A stretch of DNA of 34,305 bases from an uncultured Lachnospiraceae bacterium (GTDB lineage: Bacteria; Bacillota; Clostridia; Lachnospirales; Lachnospiraceae): positions 1-34,305 of the forward strand of contig CAMNMC010000107.1 in assembly GCA_946544235.1 (NCBI GenBank), in the 5' to 3' direction. Below are positions 15,144 to 24,656 of the stretch, one piece after another; position 1 is the stretch's first letter, and the number at the start of each line of letters is the position of its first letter. The notes beneath the pieces are model-generated. The model ran no database searches and was not told the origin of the DNA. It was given only the letters and a program-made list of their open reading frames with translations. The position numbers and the translations under genes are program-made.

Positions 15144-15159
15144 ATGAATAGCTATTCAT
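15144..15159. promoter_or_regulatory. 16-bp perfect palindrome upstream of the first ABC gene
   Basis: ATGAATAGCTATTCAT is a perfect palindrome 35 bases before the ATG at 15194, next to an A+T-rich TTATATATTTTG stretch. It could be an operator; no regulator is assigned. Confidence 0.35.
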
Positions 15160-15193
15160 TATATATTTTGCGAATATAGATGAGGCAGATGTT

Positions 15194-15895
15194 ATGAGCT
15201 ACGTGGAATTCAGAAACGTAAGTAAGATATATAACAGCGGCGACGTTAAGGTTGAGGCGCTGAAGGAGGCTTCCTTTGAGATAGAGAAGGGCGAGATATG
15301 CATCATAGTAGGTCAGTCCGGTGCGGGCAAGACCACCCTGCTCAATATCCTCGGAGGAATGGATAAGCTGACCACGGGAGAGATACTTCTGGATGGCAGT
15401 GACATTTCCAAATATAGCAAGAAGCAGCTTGCAACCTACCGAAGGAGAGATATCGGGTTTGTATTTCAGTTTTACAATCTGATACCTAATCTTACTGCGC
15501 TTGAAAATGTTGAGATCGCCTCGCAGCTTTCGAAGAATCCTATGGATCCGGCAGAGGTTTTAGAGAAGGTCGGGCTTTCCGAAAGAGAGAGTAATTTCCC
15601 TGCCCAGCTTTCCGGCGGAGAGCAGCAGAGAGTATCGATTGCAAGAGCACTTGCGAAGAATCCGAAGCTCCTTCTCTGTGATGAGCCTACCGGTGCACTC
15701 GATTATGAAACCGGTAAACAGATACTCCAGATCCTTCAGGACTGCAGCCGTGAGCGTGGCATGACGGTTATAATAATCACGCACAACTCTGCACTTACAG
15801 CAATGGCTGACCGTGTCATTCGTGTGAAGAGCGGGCGGATTTCGTCTGTAAAAATGAATGAAAATATCGTTCCGATATCGGAAATTGAGTGGTAG
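15194..15895 (+). CDS. ABC transporter ATP-binding protein, first pair (LolD/MacB-like)
   Basis: 233 residues. Walker [14 protein letters not shown]-loop [16 protein letters not shown], signature [15 protein letters not shown], Walker [13 protein letters not shown] and H-loop IITHN are all present, so it should hydrolyse ATP. This subgroup powers FtsX/MacB-type permeases that act on lipids or peptides at the outer face of the membrane instead of classical import. It is followed by about 250 bases and then the first permease, which has its own probable promoter, so it may be transcribed separately from the rest. Confidence 0.93.
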   Translation: MSYVEFRNVSKIYNSGDVKVEALKEASFEIEKGEICIIVGQSGAGKTTLLNILGGMDKLTTGEILLDGSDISKYSKKQLATYRRRDIGFVFQFYNLIPNLTALENVEIASQLSKNPMDPAEVLEKVGLSERESNFPAQLSGGEQQRVSIARALAKNPKLLLCDEPTGALDYETGKQILQILQDCSRERGMTVIIITHNSALTAMADRVIRVKSGRISSVKMNENIVPISEIEW

Positions 15896-15973
15896 ATTTA
15901 TAAGAGATAAAATATAGCATTTCATTATCGACATTTTTCGGCGATAAGGAGATGTTATATTTTTTTATACATT

Positions 15974-16003
15974 TGTTAGAGAACTGTTAGAATGGTATAT
16001 TAT
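15974..16003 (+). promoter_or_regulatory. promoter with 11-bp-spaced direct repeat before the first permease
   Basis: TGTTAGA occurs at 15974-15980 and 15985-15991, an 11-bp period, followed by a -10-like TATATT at 15996-16001. OmpR-type response regulators typically bind direct repeats of this spacing over a poor -35, and such a regulator is encoded at 22489 in the same cluster. The link is inference. Confidence 0.5.
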
Positions 16004-16146
16004 CTTAACATTACATTATGAAAAGTATGATTTCTCATAGATGATCAAGTATTATTATATCAGACAGAACAGGCAAAAAGTGGATAATTATTTAACTTTG
16101 CAGAATCGCTAAAACATGAATCATCATGGACAAGGGGAAGAAAAAG

Positions 16147-18780
16147 ATGAAAAGTTTACGAGGGCTGGTATTCAGGTACATATGGAAAAACAAACTAAGA
16201 GCGGCTATGACGATCGTGGCCGTTTCTATTTCTGCGTTTGCAATATTTACTATATTTTCCTTCGGACTGGGTATTGGTTATAACAAGAGATTAAACCAAT
16301 ATAAGAGTGAGGGAAGCTGGGATGCTGCATATCTGATCTCAAAAGGTACGGCAGAGGAGTTTCTGAAGCTGAAGAAGGGGGAGCCATCTGATGTTTCAGA
16401 CAAAAGCTGTAAAATAAAGGATATATATGTCGCAGCAATCAGTGAAAGTATTCTTTATGTAGATGATGCGGCATATTTTAAAGGAGTATCTTTAAAAAAT
16501 GGTCGATATCCTCAGAATGAAAAAGAAATCATTGTATCAATAAATACACTTAATAATGCGGACTTTTTTGTTACGCCAAATCCTCAGGTCGGTAAGAAGG
16601 TTAAGATCAAAAGAATGCATAAAAATCAGCCCGAAGAAAAGATTCTGGTTGGTATTTATGATAGTGGGAGCGATTATGATACTTCGACGTTTGAGGATTT
16701 TGCCAGTCGCATCTATACGCTTTGGGGCAGCTTGATGAACAGTAAGATTGCGGAGGAGTCAGCGTATGATGGTTTAAGTTGTGATCCGCGTGATCTGCCG
16801 ATCAGTGTGATGGGGTCAGAAATTGTTGATTCTGAAGAATATAATGTTCTGGTTTCCTTCACCCAAAAGAAAAATATAGAAAAGCAGGCAGAAATACTTG
16901 GCGACAGGATAGGGACTTCACCTGAAGTAAATGCTGCTGCAATAGCTCTTTATGAGCCGGACAAGTCGGCAGATGATTACGCGAGTGCATTTTTCACAGC
17001 TGTTCTTTTGATAGTCGCAGGAATCATCGGACTGGTGGTAATGGTCATCATCCGAAACTCATTCAACATATCAGTCAGTGAGAGGGAAAATGACTATGGA
17101 ATGTACAGATGTATCGGTCTGACAAGAAAACAGATCATCAAGATGGTTCTGTTTGAGGGATTTATAATCGGAGTGATCGGTACGATTGTCGGCGTTTTGA
17201 TAGGAATACCCGGATGTAAAGGTCTTTATTCTGTTTTAAACAAAGCCAGAATAACGAATCTGTTTATTAGTGAACTTATGTCAGAGACCGGCACGCTTCA
17301 TTTTTATTTTATGTGGAAGGCACTTGGACTTACGGCTCTTTTTATGGCTGTTATAGTAGGCTATTCAATGGTTTCTTCTATTGAGAAGCTTTTTAAGATG
17401 AGTCCGATAAATGCTCTTCGAAGCAGAGACGATATTGATAAAAGAGTTACGAAAAGGCTTCTTAAAAAGAAGAGAAAGAGTGTGTTAAAAACCGGACCTG
17501 CAGGGTATTCGGTGTGGTATGGTTTTAAAAACACAAGGCTGAGAAAAGGCAGATTCTATCTGCTTGTCATAAGTCTTTCGGTATGTCTTGGTGTTGTTAT
17601 TCTTATAGGCTGTATTCTCAGAACGGTGATCTATACTGAACTGAATAATCAGATGAAGCCGGCTATAACGATTGACGGAAAATGGGATAATCAAAGCTTT
17701 TCAGATATAAATATTGATCAGCTGAAACAGGATTTTTCGGGGAAGAAGGGCTTTAATGAAATTGGATATTATACAGGAGACGTTATTCATTGTGGAAAGA
17801 ATGTTGATGAAGAAATATGGCAAAAAACCTATGGCTATGTGAAATTCTACGGACTGTGTGAACGGTATTATAAGTTATTTGAAAAATATACGGAAGAGCT
17901 TTCTCTCTCTGAAGAAGCTGATGCTAATAATGTGATAATGATCAAGGGCAAAGTAAAGGATGACAGGTATCCTCCTGAGATAAATAAGGGAGATGATATA
18001 GATTATTACGGCACTAAGATTCATATTGCAGGCGAGTTATCGCCGGTTGTCTTTGATCAGCAGGTGATGAGGGAGCTTCCGGATCTGTTTAATATCGGAA
18101 ATGGATATTACTATTTTTTCTATCTCTCTGAATCGGGCGAATCAATAATAGATCAGGATAAGATAAAAGAGGATCAGGAAGCTGTAAAAAGCAGTAATAC
18201 CGAAGAAGAAAATACCGGTCTGTATAGTATGAATAATCTTCTGTCGGACAACTGGAAGATGATATTTGTATATGAGGATCTGCTTGAGGCTGATGGAAGT
18301 ATAAGCACTTATTTATCAAATAACAGATACAATTATTATGATGATTCTTTCATTATTCAGGGAATGCATATGGTCAGGGATGTTGTTAATTTCATAGTTG
18401 CCATTATCCTTGTGGTTATTATGTTAAATCTTGTAAATGTCAGATCCGCTGATATCCTCCAGAGAAGAAAAGAGATCAGACTTCTCAGAAATATAGGCTT
18501 CAGCAAGAGAGATATCAGAAAATCTGTCATATCGGAAGGCTTACTGGTCAGTATTTGTGCGACGATTGCGGGTTTTATCCTCGGCGCAGGACTTGCATAT
18601 CTGCTGGCTAAGGCAATCTATACAGGAAACGGAATGATGGGAATGTTCGATCCGTTTTATATGAAGATTAATTTCAGTGTAGACTGGACAACGTTTATCA
18701 TCACGGCAGCGGTTGTATTTGCAATCAATATCATAACCAGTCTGATCGCGCTGGCGCTGGTGAAGAATGACTACAAATGA
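16147..18780 (+). CDS. FtsX/MacB-type ABC permease, first pair
   Basis: 877 residues with two FtsX-like halves. A membrane helix near the N-terminus (MTIVAVSISAFAIFTIFS) is followed by an outside domain of about 230 residues and then three helices around about 275-410, including the conserved cytoplasmic loop DYGMYRCIGLTRKQIIKM. A second helix (FYLLVISLSVCLGVVILIGCI) begins the second half: about 220 outside residues, then three C-terminal helices with RRKEIRLLRNIGFSKRDIRKS. The start at 16147 is chosen over 16126 because AAGGGGA lies just upstream. It closely resembles the second permease at 19691. Substrate unknown; antimicrobial-peptide handling or envelope maintenance is likely from context. 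Confidence 0.9.
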   Translation: MKSLRGLVFRYIWKNKLRAAMTIVAVSISAFAIFTIFSFGLGIGYNKRLNQYKSEGSWDAAYLISKGTAEEFLKLKKGEPSDVSDKSCKIKDIYVAAISESILYVDDAAYFKGVSLKNGRYPQNEKEIIVSINTLNNADFFVTPNPQVGKKVKIKRMHKNQPEEKILVGIYDSGSDYDTSTFEDFASRIYTLWGSLMNSKIAEESAYDGLSCDPRDLPISVMGSEIVDSEEYNVLVSFTQKKNIEKQAEILGDRIGTSPEVNAAAIALYEPDKSADDYASAFFTAVLLIVAGIIGLVVMVIIRNSFNISVSERENDYGMYRCIGLTRKQIIKMVLFEGFIIGVIGTIVGVLIGIPGCKGLYSVLNKARITNLFISELMSETGTLHFYFMWKALGLTALFMAVIVGYSMVSSIEKLFKMSPINALRSRDDIDKRVTKRLLKKKRKSVLKTGPAGYSVWYGFKNTRLRKGRFYLLVISLSVCLGVVILIGCILRTVIYTELNNQMKPAITIDGKWDNQSFSDINIDQLKQDFSGKKGFNEIGYYTGDVIHCGKNVDEEIWQKTYGYVKFYGLCERYYKLFEKYTEELSLSEEADANNVIMIKGKVKDDRYPPEINKGDDIDYYGTKIHIAGELSPVVFDQQVMRELPDLFNIGNGYYYFFYLSESGESIIDQDKIKEDQEAVKSSNTEEENTGLYSMNNLLSDNWKMIFVYEDLLEADGSISTYLSNNRYNYYDDSFIIQGMHMVRDVVNFIVAIILVVIMLNLVNVRSADILQRRKEIRLLRNIGFSKRDIRKSVISEGLLVSICATIAGFILGAGLAYLLAKAIYTGNGMMGMFDPFYMKINFSVDWTTFIITAAVVFAINIITSLIALALVKNDYK

Positions 18781-18841
18781 TGACGGGCGGAAGATATGAC
18801 AGGATGTTACGCATAGTGATAGAAAACAGGAGGACAGAAAA

Positions 18842-19528
18842 ATGTCAGGCTTGATCATAACACAGAAACTTAATAAAACCTATGGAAAGGGAGATTCCGC
18901 AGTCGTTGCGGTCAATAACATAGATCTTACGATCAGGAAGGGCGAGTTCACGGCCATCGTCGGAACTTCGGGTTCGGGCAAGTCGACACTCATGCACCTT
19001 CTTGGAGGAGTTGACGATCCGACAAGCGGTAAGGTGCTGATAGAGGGTGAGGATATATTTGCGCTGAATGATGAGAAGAGATCGATTTTCAGAAGACGCA
19101 ATATAGGATTTATATTCCAGGAGTACAATCTGATCCCTATACTTACCGTTGAGGAAAATATAGTTATGCCGATTCTTCTTGATGGTAACAAGGTTGATAA
19201 GAACGAGGTGGAGGAACTACTTGAGAGACTGGGACTTGCCGACAGGAGAAATCATCTGCCGAGTCAGCTTTCCGGTGGCCAGCAGCAGAGAGTTGCGATC
19301 GGCAGAGCTATCGTCAACAGACCGTCCATCATCCTAGCGGATGAGCCGACCGGTAATCTCGACAAGCGAAACAGCGAAGAGGTTATCAATATGATGTTCG
19401 AAGCGGTTCGTGATAGAAACGAAACGCTTGTCATCGTTACGCATGAGATGGATATTGCAGCCATGGCTGACAGGATCATCCACCTTGAGGACGGCAAGAT
19501 CGTGAGCGATACGATGCAGACGAAGTAA
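18842..19528 (+). CDS. ABC transporter ATP-binding protein, second pair
   Basis: 228 residues with Walker A GTSGSGKSTLMH, Q-loop FQEYNLIPILTVEENI, signature LSGGQQQRVAIGRAI, Walker B IILADEPTGNLD and H-loop VTHE. It belongs to the same LolD/MacB-like group as the ATPase at 15194 but is a distinct paralogue. AGGAGGAC precedes its ATG, 60 bases after the first permease. Its position between the two permeases leaves open which of them it serves. Confidence 0.93.
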   Translation: MSGLIITQKLNKTYGKGDSAVVAVNNIDLTIRKGEFTAIVGTSGSGKSTLMHLLGGVDDPTSGKVLIEGEDIFALNDEKRSIFRRRNIGFIFQEYNLIPILTVEENIVMPILLDGNKVDKNEVEELLERLGLADRRNHLPSQLSGGQQQRVAIGRAIVNRPSIILADEPTGNLDKRNSEEVINMMFEAVRDRNETLVIVTHEMDIAAMADRIIHLEDGKIVSDTMQTK

Positions 19529-19587
19529 TGTATGTTATATGAATGACAGACAGATTTGTCTATTATGATTGAATAGTAGAAGGATCA

Positions 19588-19653
19588 GTTTATTATGCGG
19601 CTGAAGCGACAGATGGGAATGTTTACTACTCGGTTGAGGTAGCAGATGGATAT
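19588..19653 (+). repeat. two imperfect 33-bp coding-like repeats in the spacer before the second permease
   Basis: Two adjacent 33-bp units (19588-19620 and 19621-19653) share 23 of 33 bases, differing mostly at third codon positions. Read in one frame they encode VYYAAEATDGN and VYYSVEVADGY and stay open to a stop at 19681. There is no ATG start or ribosome site for this frame (a TGA lies at 19570), so it looks like the tail of a decayed or displaced coding sequence. Confidence 0.5.
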
Positions 19654-19690
19654 ACGAGTGAATTGATGAGAGAAAAGGAGTAAGGCACAA

Positions 19691-22459
19691 ATGAAGAATC
19701 TCAGAGGACTTGTATTCAGATATTTAGCAAAGAATAAGGTTCATTCAGCTACGGTAATTCTTGCGGTAACATTATCTGCTCTGATAATATTTACGCTTTT
19801 TTCTACAGGAATAAATATAGATCGGAGCAGTGTCGAGAACGCTTATGAAGCGTCCGGCTGCTGGGATGCGGTTTATAGTGTTGATTTCAGGACAGCAAGA
19901 GAAATGGCAGGTAAATCCGAAGAAGGTTCAAATGATAATAAACAGTATATTTTTATCAATAAGAATCAAGAAATAAGTGCCAGTGATGCTGGATTATTAA
20001 AGAATCTTGTGATTTTGAACGGAAGACTGCCGAGATCATCAGATGAGGTGATGGTTTCTACGGATGTTCTGATGCACCCGGATGAGTTTGGGCGGCTCGC
20101 CGGATATGATATTAAGCCCGGAGGATTTATAATTTACAAACGAAAAGAACTGGTCGGGATTTCAGAGGAGGAATTTGAGAAAAGAGCAGATGAGCTTATT
20201 AATGAAGCGCATATGAAAGCATATGAGAGAGTAAAGGATACGCCGGAATTTCTGGCAGAACTTGAAACCTATGAGAAGAGACGGGCGGATGGAAGCAGGG
20301 AGGTACCGGATAGTATCTATGAGCTTCCGTCGGTGAGAACTACAGAGGAGGATTTTGCCGAATACTATGCTTTTTGTGATGAATATATGCCTGTGACCTT
20401 TGTTAAGAGAAGAATATCGGGCATATTTAAAAGTGACAGTGCAGAGGTTCTTGAGAACTATATTACGATATGTAAGGGCTTTTCTTATTCTGCCAATTTT
20501 GTGACTGTCGGAGGTGAAACGGACGATACTGATAAGGTACTTGTAATAGCAAGCTTTAACAATAAGAAAAAACTTTATGAATGTGCCGAAGAGCTGGGTG
20601 ATATTTATGGTGCAGAACCAAATGTAAATGAAACTGCCCTGAGCTTATATGAGCCATCACGTACGGTGACGGCATATAAAACCTACCAGCTTTATGCGAC
20701 ACTTCTTATCATTGTTCTTCTCTTTGGTTTTGTTATTATTGTGATTATCAGAAATGCATTTAACATATGTGTTAATGAGCGTGAATACGATTACGGAATG
20801 TTCAGGTGTATAGGGCTTACAAGGAAGCAGATAATCAAGATGATAATCCTTGAAGGTACGGTACTCGGGATGGTCGGAATTGCGATAGCCATGCTTATCG
20901 GCGTACCGCTTAATAAGCTGTTTATCATTATGGCAAACCGTTCGCCGTTACTGTATAAATATATTTCAGAGTATTCAGGAACAAAGGGATTTATAAGATA
21001 CCATTTCAGTGTTGTACCGTTTCTGATCACCGGTATATTTATGATAATAACCGTATATTTTTCAATGGTTGCAGCTATTGAAAAGCTTTGCCGGATGAGT
21101 CCGGTGACAGCACTTTGTGGCAGGGATGATGTTGAAGGTGATAAGGCTGTCAGGAGACTGATACGTTCTGACAAGAAACATCGTAGAGAAGCAGAGAAAA
21201 CAGGCAGAGGATCACGGAATAAGAGGTCAGGGAGTCTGGTGGCAAAGCTGTTCGGTTACGAGGTGGGCTACGGTTTTAAAAATATTGTCGTCAGGAGCAG
21301 GAGGTTTATTCTTTCTGCATTTACCATGGCGCTTGGAGTTACTCTTGTTATCGCCAGCAGTGTTGTTGCAAGAACGGCATTTAATACCGAATATAATAAC
21401 CAGGAAAAACCGGCAATAACGATTGATTCTGAGAATATTGATACTATCTATAGTGATATCAGAAAAATGGATGGCTTTCATCACATGGATAGTTATGTGA
21501 TGCAGTATATTTATAATGAAAATCCTGAAACGGAAAAGGAAAGAACTGAGGCAGCCAATAATACTTATATAGGTCTGTCTGATAATTACTACGATATGCT
21601 GATATCCTATGCTGAGCTCGGGGAGATGACGACAGAGGAAGGTGTTGTAAATGTCATACTTAAGAAGTCTCAGTACGATGACGAGATTATGGATAAATAC
21701 TATGATGACGTTCAGATCGGAGATATAATATCTGCTAACGGAAAGAAGCTTTACGTATATGGGATAGTTGAGGGAAGAGCCTATGATCATTTTATCTATG
21801 AAGGAATGCTTAAGGGCGAGGATAGAATGAGTATTCCTATGGCATACGAGGCATTTATTTATGATTATAAGTATGACAATCTGCTTTTTCAAATAGATAA
21901 CCATCTTAATGGAATGGGCATAAATACATCCGGTTATGGTGAAGTCTATATTGATTATGAGGATTATGACGGTGCAATAGAGAATTATCTGAGGGAAGCG
22001 AATGTTAAATTTCAGGAAACAAGCGATGGCATACAGGCAGTTAATTCCATTAGGAAACTTAGTTATGTGATAGCTGTTATAATATCTATATTTGTAACAA
22101 TAAATATGATAAATGTACGTTGCGCAGATATGGATAGCAGAAGGAGAGAATTCCGCTTGCTCAGAAGAATAGGCTTCAGCAGAAAGGGGATCAAAAAATC
22201 CGTTTTATCAGAGGGGTTGATAGTAAGTTTGATAGCAGCACTCTCGGGAGTGATTTTGGGGATAGCGGCAGGCTTCATTATTTCAAAATTAGAATATGCA
22301 GGTGGTGGCTTCACAGGCAGTTTCAATGACAGTTTTATGCAGATCAGATACAGTATTAACTGGCTGATAATTCTCATCAGTGTTATAATGGTCGTGGGCT
22401 TATATTATCTGATCGGATTAATTGCTTTTCGCCATTCGGAAAAAAAGCGTGAGGATTGA
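19691..22459 (+). CDS. FtsX/MacB-type ABC permease, second pair
   Basis: 922 residues, a paralogue of the permease at 16147: both start MK.LRGLVFRY, share the loop DYGM.RCIGLTRKQIIKM, the NNQ.KPAITID motif after the middle helix, and the RR.E.RLLR.IGFS..K.S segment near the end. It has eight predicted helices in two FtsX-like halves with two large outside domains. The first outside domain is longer than in its partner and highly charged. The ribosome site AAGGAG lies 10 bases upstream. It is followed 29 bp later by the response regulator. The two permeases may form a heterodimer or act on two substrates. Confidence 0.9.
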   Translation: MKNLRGLVFRYLAKNKVHSATVILAVTLSALIIFTLFSTGINIDRSSVENAYEASGCWDAVYSVDFRTAREMAGKSEEGSNDNKQYIFINKNQEISASDAGLLKNLVILNGRLPRSSDEVMVSTDVLMHPDEFGRLAGYDIKPGGFIIYKRKELVGISEEEFEKRADELINEAHMKAYERVKDTPEFLAELETYEKRRADGSREVPDSIYELPSVRTTEEDFAEYYAFCDEYMPVTFVKRRISGIFKSDSAEVLENYITICKGFSYSANFVTVGGETDDTDKVLVIASFNNKKKLYECAEELGDIYGAEPNVNETALSLYEPSRTVTAYKTYQLYATLLIIVLLFGFVIIVIIRNAFNICVNEREYDYGMFRCIGLTRKQIIKMIILEGTVLGMVGIAIAMLIGVPLNKLFIIMANRSPLLYKYISEYSGTKGFIRYHFSVVPFLITGIFMIITVYFSMVAAIEKLCRMSPVTALCGRDDVEGDKAVRRLIRSDKKHRREAEKTGRGSRNKRSGSLVAKLFGYEVGYGFKNIVVRSRRFILSAFTMALGVTLVIASSVVARTAFNTEYNNQEKPAITIDSENIDTIYSDIRKMDGFHHMDSYVMQYIYNENPETEKERTEAANNTYIGLSDNYYDMLISYAELGEMTTEEGVVNVILKKSQYDDEIMDKYYDDVQIGDIISANGKKLYVYGIVEGRAYDHFIYEGMLKGEDRMSIPMAYEAFIYDYKYDNLLFQIDNHLNGMGINTSGYGEVYIDYEDYDGAIENYLREANVKFQETSDGIQAVNSIRKLSYVIAVIISIFVTINMINVRCADMDSRRREFRLLRRIGFSRKGIKKSVLSEGLIVSLIAALSGVILGIAAGFIISKLEYAGGGFTGSFNDSFMQIRYSINWLIILISVIMVVGLYYLIGLIAFRHSEKKRED

Positions 22460-22488
22460 TTTGTCTTGACAAATAAAGGAATGTAAGG

Positions 22489-23271
22489 ATGCAGAAGATT
22501 CTTGTTGTTGAGGATGACAGTGCGCTTGCTGTCGGACTGAAGATTGCTCTAACAGATGCGGGATATCTCTGTGAGGTAGCGGAGACATTCACGCGTGCGA
22601 AGGAGATTCTTGAAGAAGGGAATAGGATGACTGAATATTCCCTTCTTATTTTTGATGTGATGCTTCCGGATGGAAACGGTCATGAGCTTCTCAGAACATA
22701 CAGGAATGCCGGCGTAAAGCTGCCGGTGATCTTTCTGACGGCTGTTTCGGATGAAGAGAGCGTTGTCAGAGGGCTTGATCTTGGTGCTGATGATTACATT
22801 ACCAAGCCGTTTAGAAACGCAGAGCTGCTGTCGAGAGTGAGGGCAGTGCTGCGAAGATACGAAAACATGATTACTGCTCCGGGAGGTGAATCCAGTAAGG
22901 CAGATGGAGTAAGCAGCAAAAGAAATCCTGTGATCACGGATCAGGATGATATAAAAAATGCAGAGGGAGTTTATTCATACAGAGAACTGGTCATAGATAC
23001 AAAGGCTGCAACAGTAACTCTTTCCGGAAAAGAGCTTGCGCTTTCTTCGGGCGAATATAAGCTTCTGGTGTATTTTCTGAAGAATCAGGGGATATGCCTC
23101 ACAAGGTCAAATATTCTTGAGAAGATATTCGATGAATCCGGTAATTTCGTTGATGACAGTGCACTGTATGTCTACGTGAACAGGCTGCGTGATAAGATCG
23201 GGGATCTGAAGAGAAAGGATCCTTATATAAAGACTGTCAGAGGAATCGGATACCGCATGGAGAAAATGTGA
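22489..23271 (+). CDS. OmpR-family response regulator
   Basis: 260 residues. Receiver domain about 1-120 with acidic pocket Glu8/Asp9/Asp10, phospho-acceptor Asp56 in LLIFDVMLPDGNG and Lys106 in DDYITKPF. A winged-helix DNA-binding domain (about 165-258) has ELALSSGEYKLLVYFLKNQG, DDSALYVYVNRLRDKI and the end VRGIGYRM. Between them lies an unusually long polar linker (about 125-163) rich in Ser, Asp, Asn and Lys. The stop overlaps the GTG start of the kinase by 4 bases (GTGA). It presumably controls the ABC genes upstream; the direct repeat at 15974-15991 is a candidate site. Confidence 0.94.
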   Translation: MQKILVVEDDSALAVGLKIALTDAGYLCEVAETFTRAKEILEEGNRMTEYSLLIFDVMLPDGNGHELLRTYRNAGVKLPVIFLTAVSDEESVVRGLDLGADDYITKPFRNAELLSRVRAVLRRYENMITAPGGESSKADGVSSKRNPVITDQDDIKNAEGVYSYRELVIDTKAATVTLSGKELALSSGEYKLLVYFLKNQGICLTRSNILEKIFDESGNFVDDSALYVYVNRLRDKIGDLKRKDPYIKTVRGIGYRMEKM

Positions 23272-24461
23272 TAATCATGCATACAGAACGTGAGATAAAG
23301 ATAATAACTACTGTATTTATTTCGGTGCTTCTGATCACAAATACTGTTTTGACGGCTGTGATCAAGGAGCCTCTTTTGGCGTGCCTGATCGCATCTCTTG
23401 CGCTTGTAATTCTGTATATTTCGGCGGTTGTTATGGTAAAGCGTATTTATGCAAGAATTGCCGGTGTAAGGACTGCTGCGAAGGAGCTGTCTATTCGGAA
23501 GTCAGCAAATAATGAATCGGAAGGTCTTTCGGCGATAAAGCAGGAAATGCTGACCGAGGGTGAGTTTGGCAAGCTTTCGGGAGCAATCTATGATATGTAC
23601 ACAGGTATTCTTGAAGCGGCGGACAGGGAGAAGGAACAGAAGCTTTATCTGAAGGATATGATCTCTGACATGTCGCATCAGTTAAAAACTCCAATCGCAA
23701 GCTTGACACTATTTACGGATATATTATCATCACACGCTGCATCACAGGGCTGGGGTGAGGAAGAGATAGATATCCTCCGCAGGGAGGAGGGACAATTGGA
23801 GCGGATGAGATGGCTCACACTATCGCTTCTTCAGCTTGCTCGTCTTGAAATAAACTCAGTTGAATTTAAAAAGATCAAAACGCCTGTACTGATGCTGCTT
23901 CAAAATGCAGCGGCAGAGCTCCTTCCGATGGCCGAGCAGAGGGGGGTAAATATAGTAGTTGAGGATGCTGAGTCTGAACATTTCAACGATGATGGACAGG
24001 ATATTATAAATACGGTGGTTCCCGGTGTTGAACAGAATGAAGCGCATTTAGAGGAAAATACAAGACATGACAGTATTTCAGCGGAGATAGAGGCCGATCC
24101 GGAATGGATGCATGAGGCACTCAGCAATATTGTAAAAAATGCTATCGAGCATAGTCCTGAGGGTGGAACCGTAACTCTCGGCTGTACAAGGACTCCTCTT
24201 ATGATAAAGCTCACAGTGACTGATACCGGGAGAGGCATCCCTGAGGCGGACAGACTTAAGGTATTTGAACGTTTCAGCCATTCCTCCGATGCAGCTTCAG
24301 TTAATCCGGACAGTGTCGGCATCGGTCTTCCGCTCAGCAAAAATATAATTGAGGAGAACGGCGGACGTATTTATATTGAATCGAGATTTATCGATGAATG
24401 CAAGGCTTCGGAGAAATCATACACTACTGTAAATATAATATTTAATAATACGATGAAATAA
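23268..24461 (+). CDS. sensor histidine kinase
   Basis: 397 residues from a GTG start that overlaps the response regulator stop; GGAG lies 5 bases upstream. Two membrane helices (about 11-31 and 36-58) with almost no outside loop, as in intramembrane-sensing kinases paired with FtsX-type transporters. The H-box is DMSHQLKTP (His137), the N-box NIVKNAIEHS, G1 DTGRGIP and G2 GIGLPLSK. An Asp/Glu/Asn-rich insertion sits between the H-box and N-box. With so little outside sequence, it probably reads the transporter and not the ligand itself. Confidence 0.94.
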   Translation: MIIMHTEREIKIITTVFISVLLITNTVLTAVIKEPLLACLIASLALVILYISAVVMVKRIYARIAGVRTAAKELSIRKSANNESEGLSAIKQEMLTEGEFGKLSGAIYDMYTGILEAADREKEQKLYLKDMISDMSHQLKTPIASLTLFTDILSSHAASQGWGEEEIDILRREEGQLERMRWLTLSLLQLARLEINSVEFKKIKTPVLMLLQNAAAELLPMAEQRGVNIVVEDAESEHFNDDGQDIINTVVPGVEQNEAHLEENTRHDSISAEIEADPEWMHEALSNIVKNAIEHSPEGGTVTLGCTRTPLMIKLTVTDTGRGIPEADRLKVFERFSHSSDAASVNPDSVGIGLPLSKNIIEENGGRIYIESRFIDECKASEKSYTTVNIIFNNTMK

Positions 24462-24601
24462 TCAGATGCAACGTCAATATAACACGTGCAACCGGAGGTT
24501 GACGAAAATATACATTCGGGTTGGTTGAAAAGAGAGGGCGTAGAATTTATTATAATATCACGCAAGAAATTCAATAGCCCCCCATACCGAATAAGACGGT
24601 A

Positions 24602-24656
24602 TTCACACACCTGTAAGCGAAGTGACGAGCGCATATAGGTGTGTGAAGTTTTTTTT
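24602..24656 (+). terminator. strong terminator closing the ABC/two-component cluster
   Basis: TTCACACACCT (24602-24612) pairs with AGGTGTGTGAA (24637-24647), followed by G and a run of eight T. The loop can extend the stem with GCG/CGC pairs. It separates the kinase from the convergent dehydratase gene, whose stop is at 24655. Confidence 0.85.

Noticed and set aside
16147-22459. Classification of the permeases as BceB
   Set aside because: Bce permeases have ten helices and a single large outside domain; these show two FtsX-like halves, each with its own outside domain.
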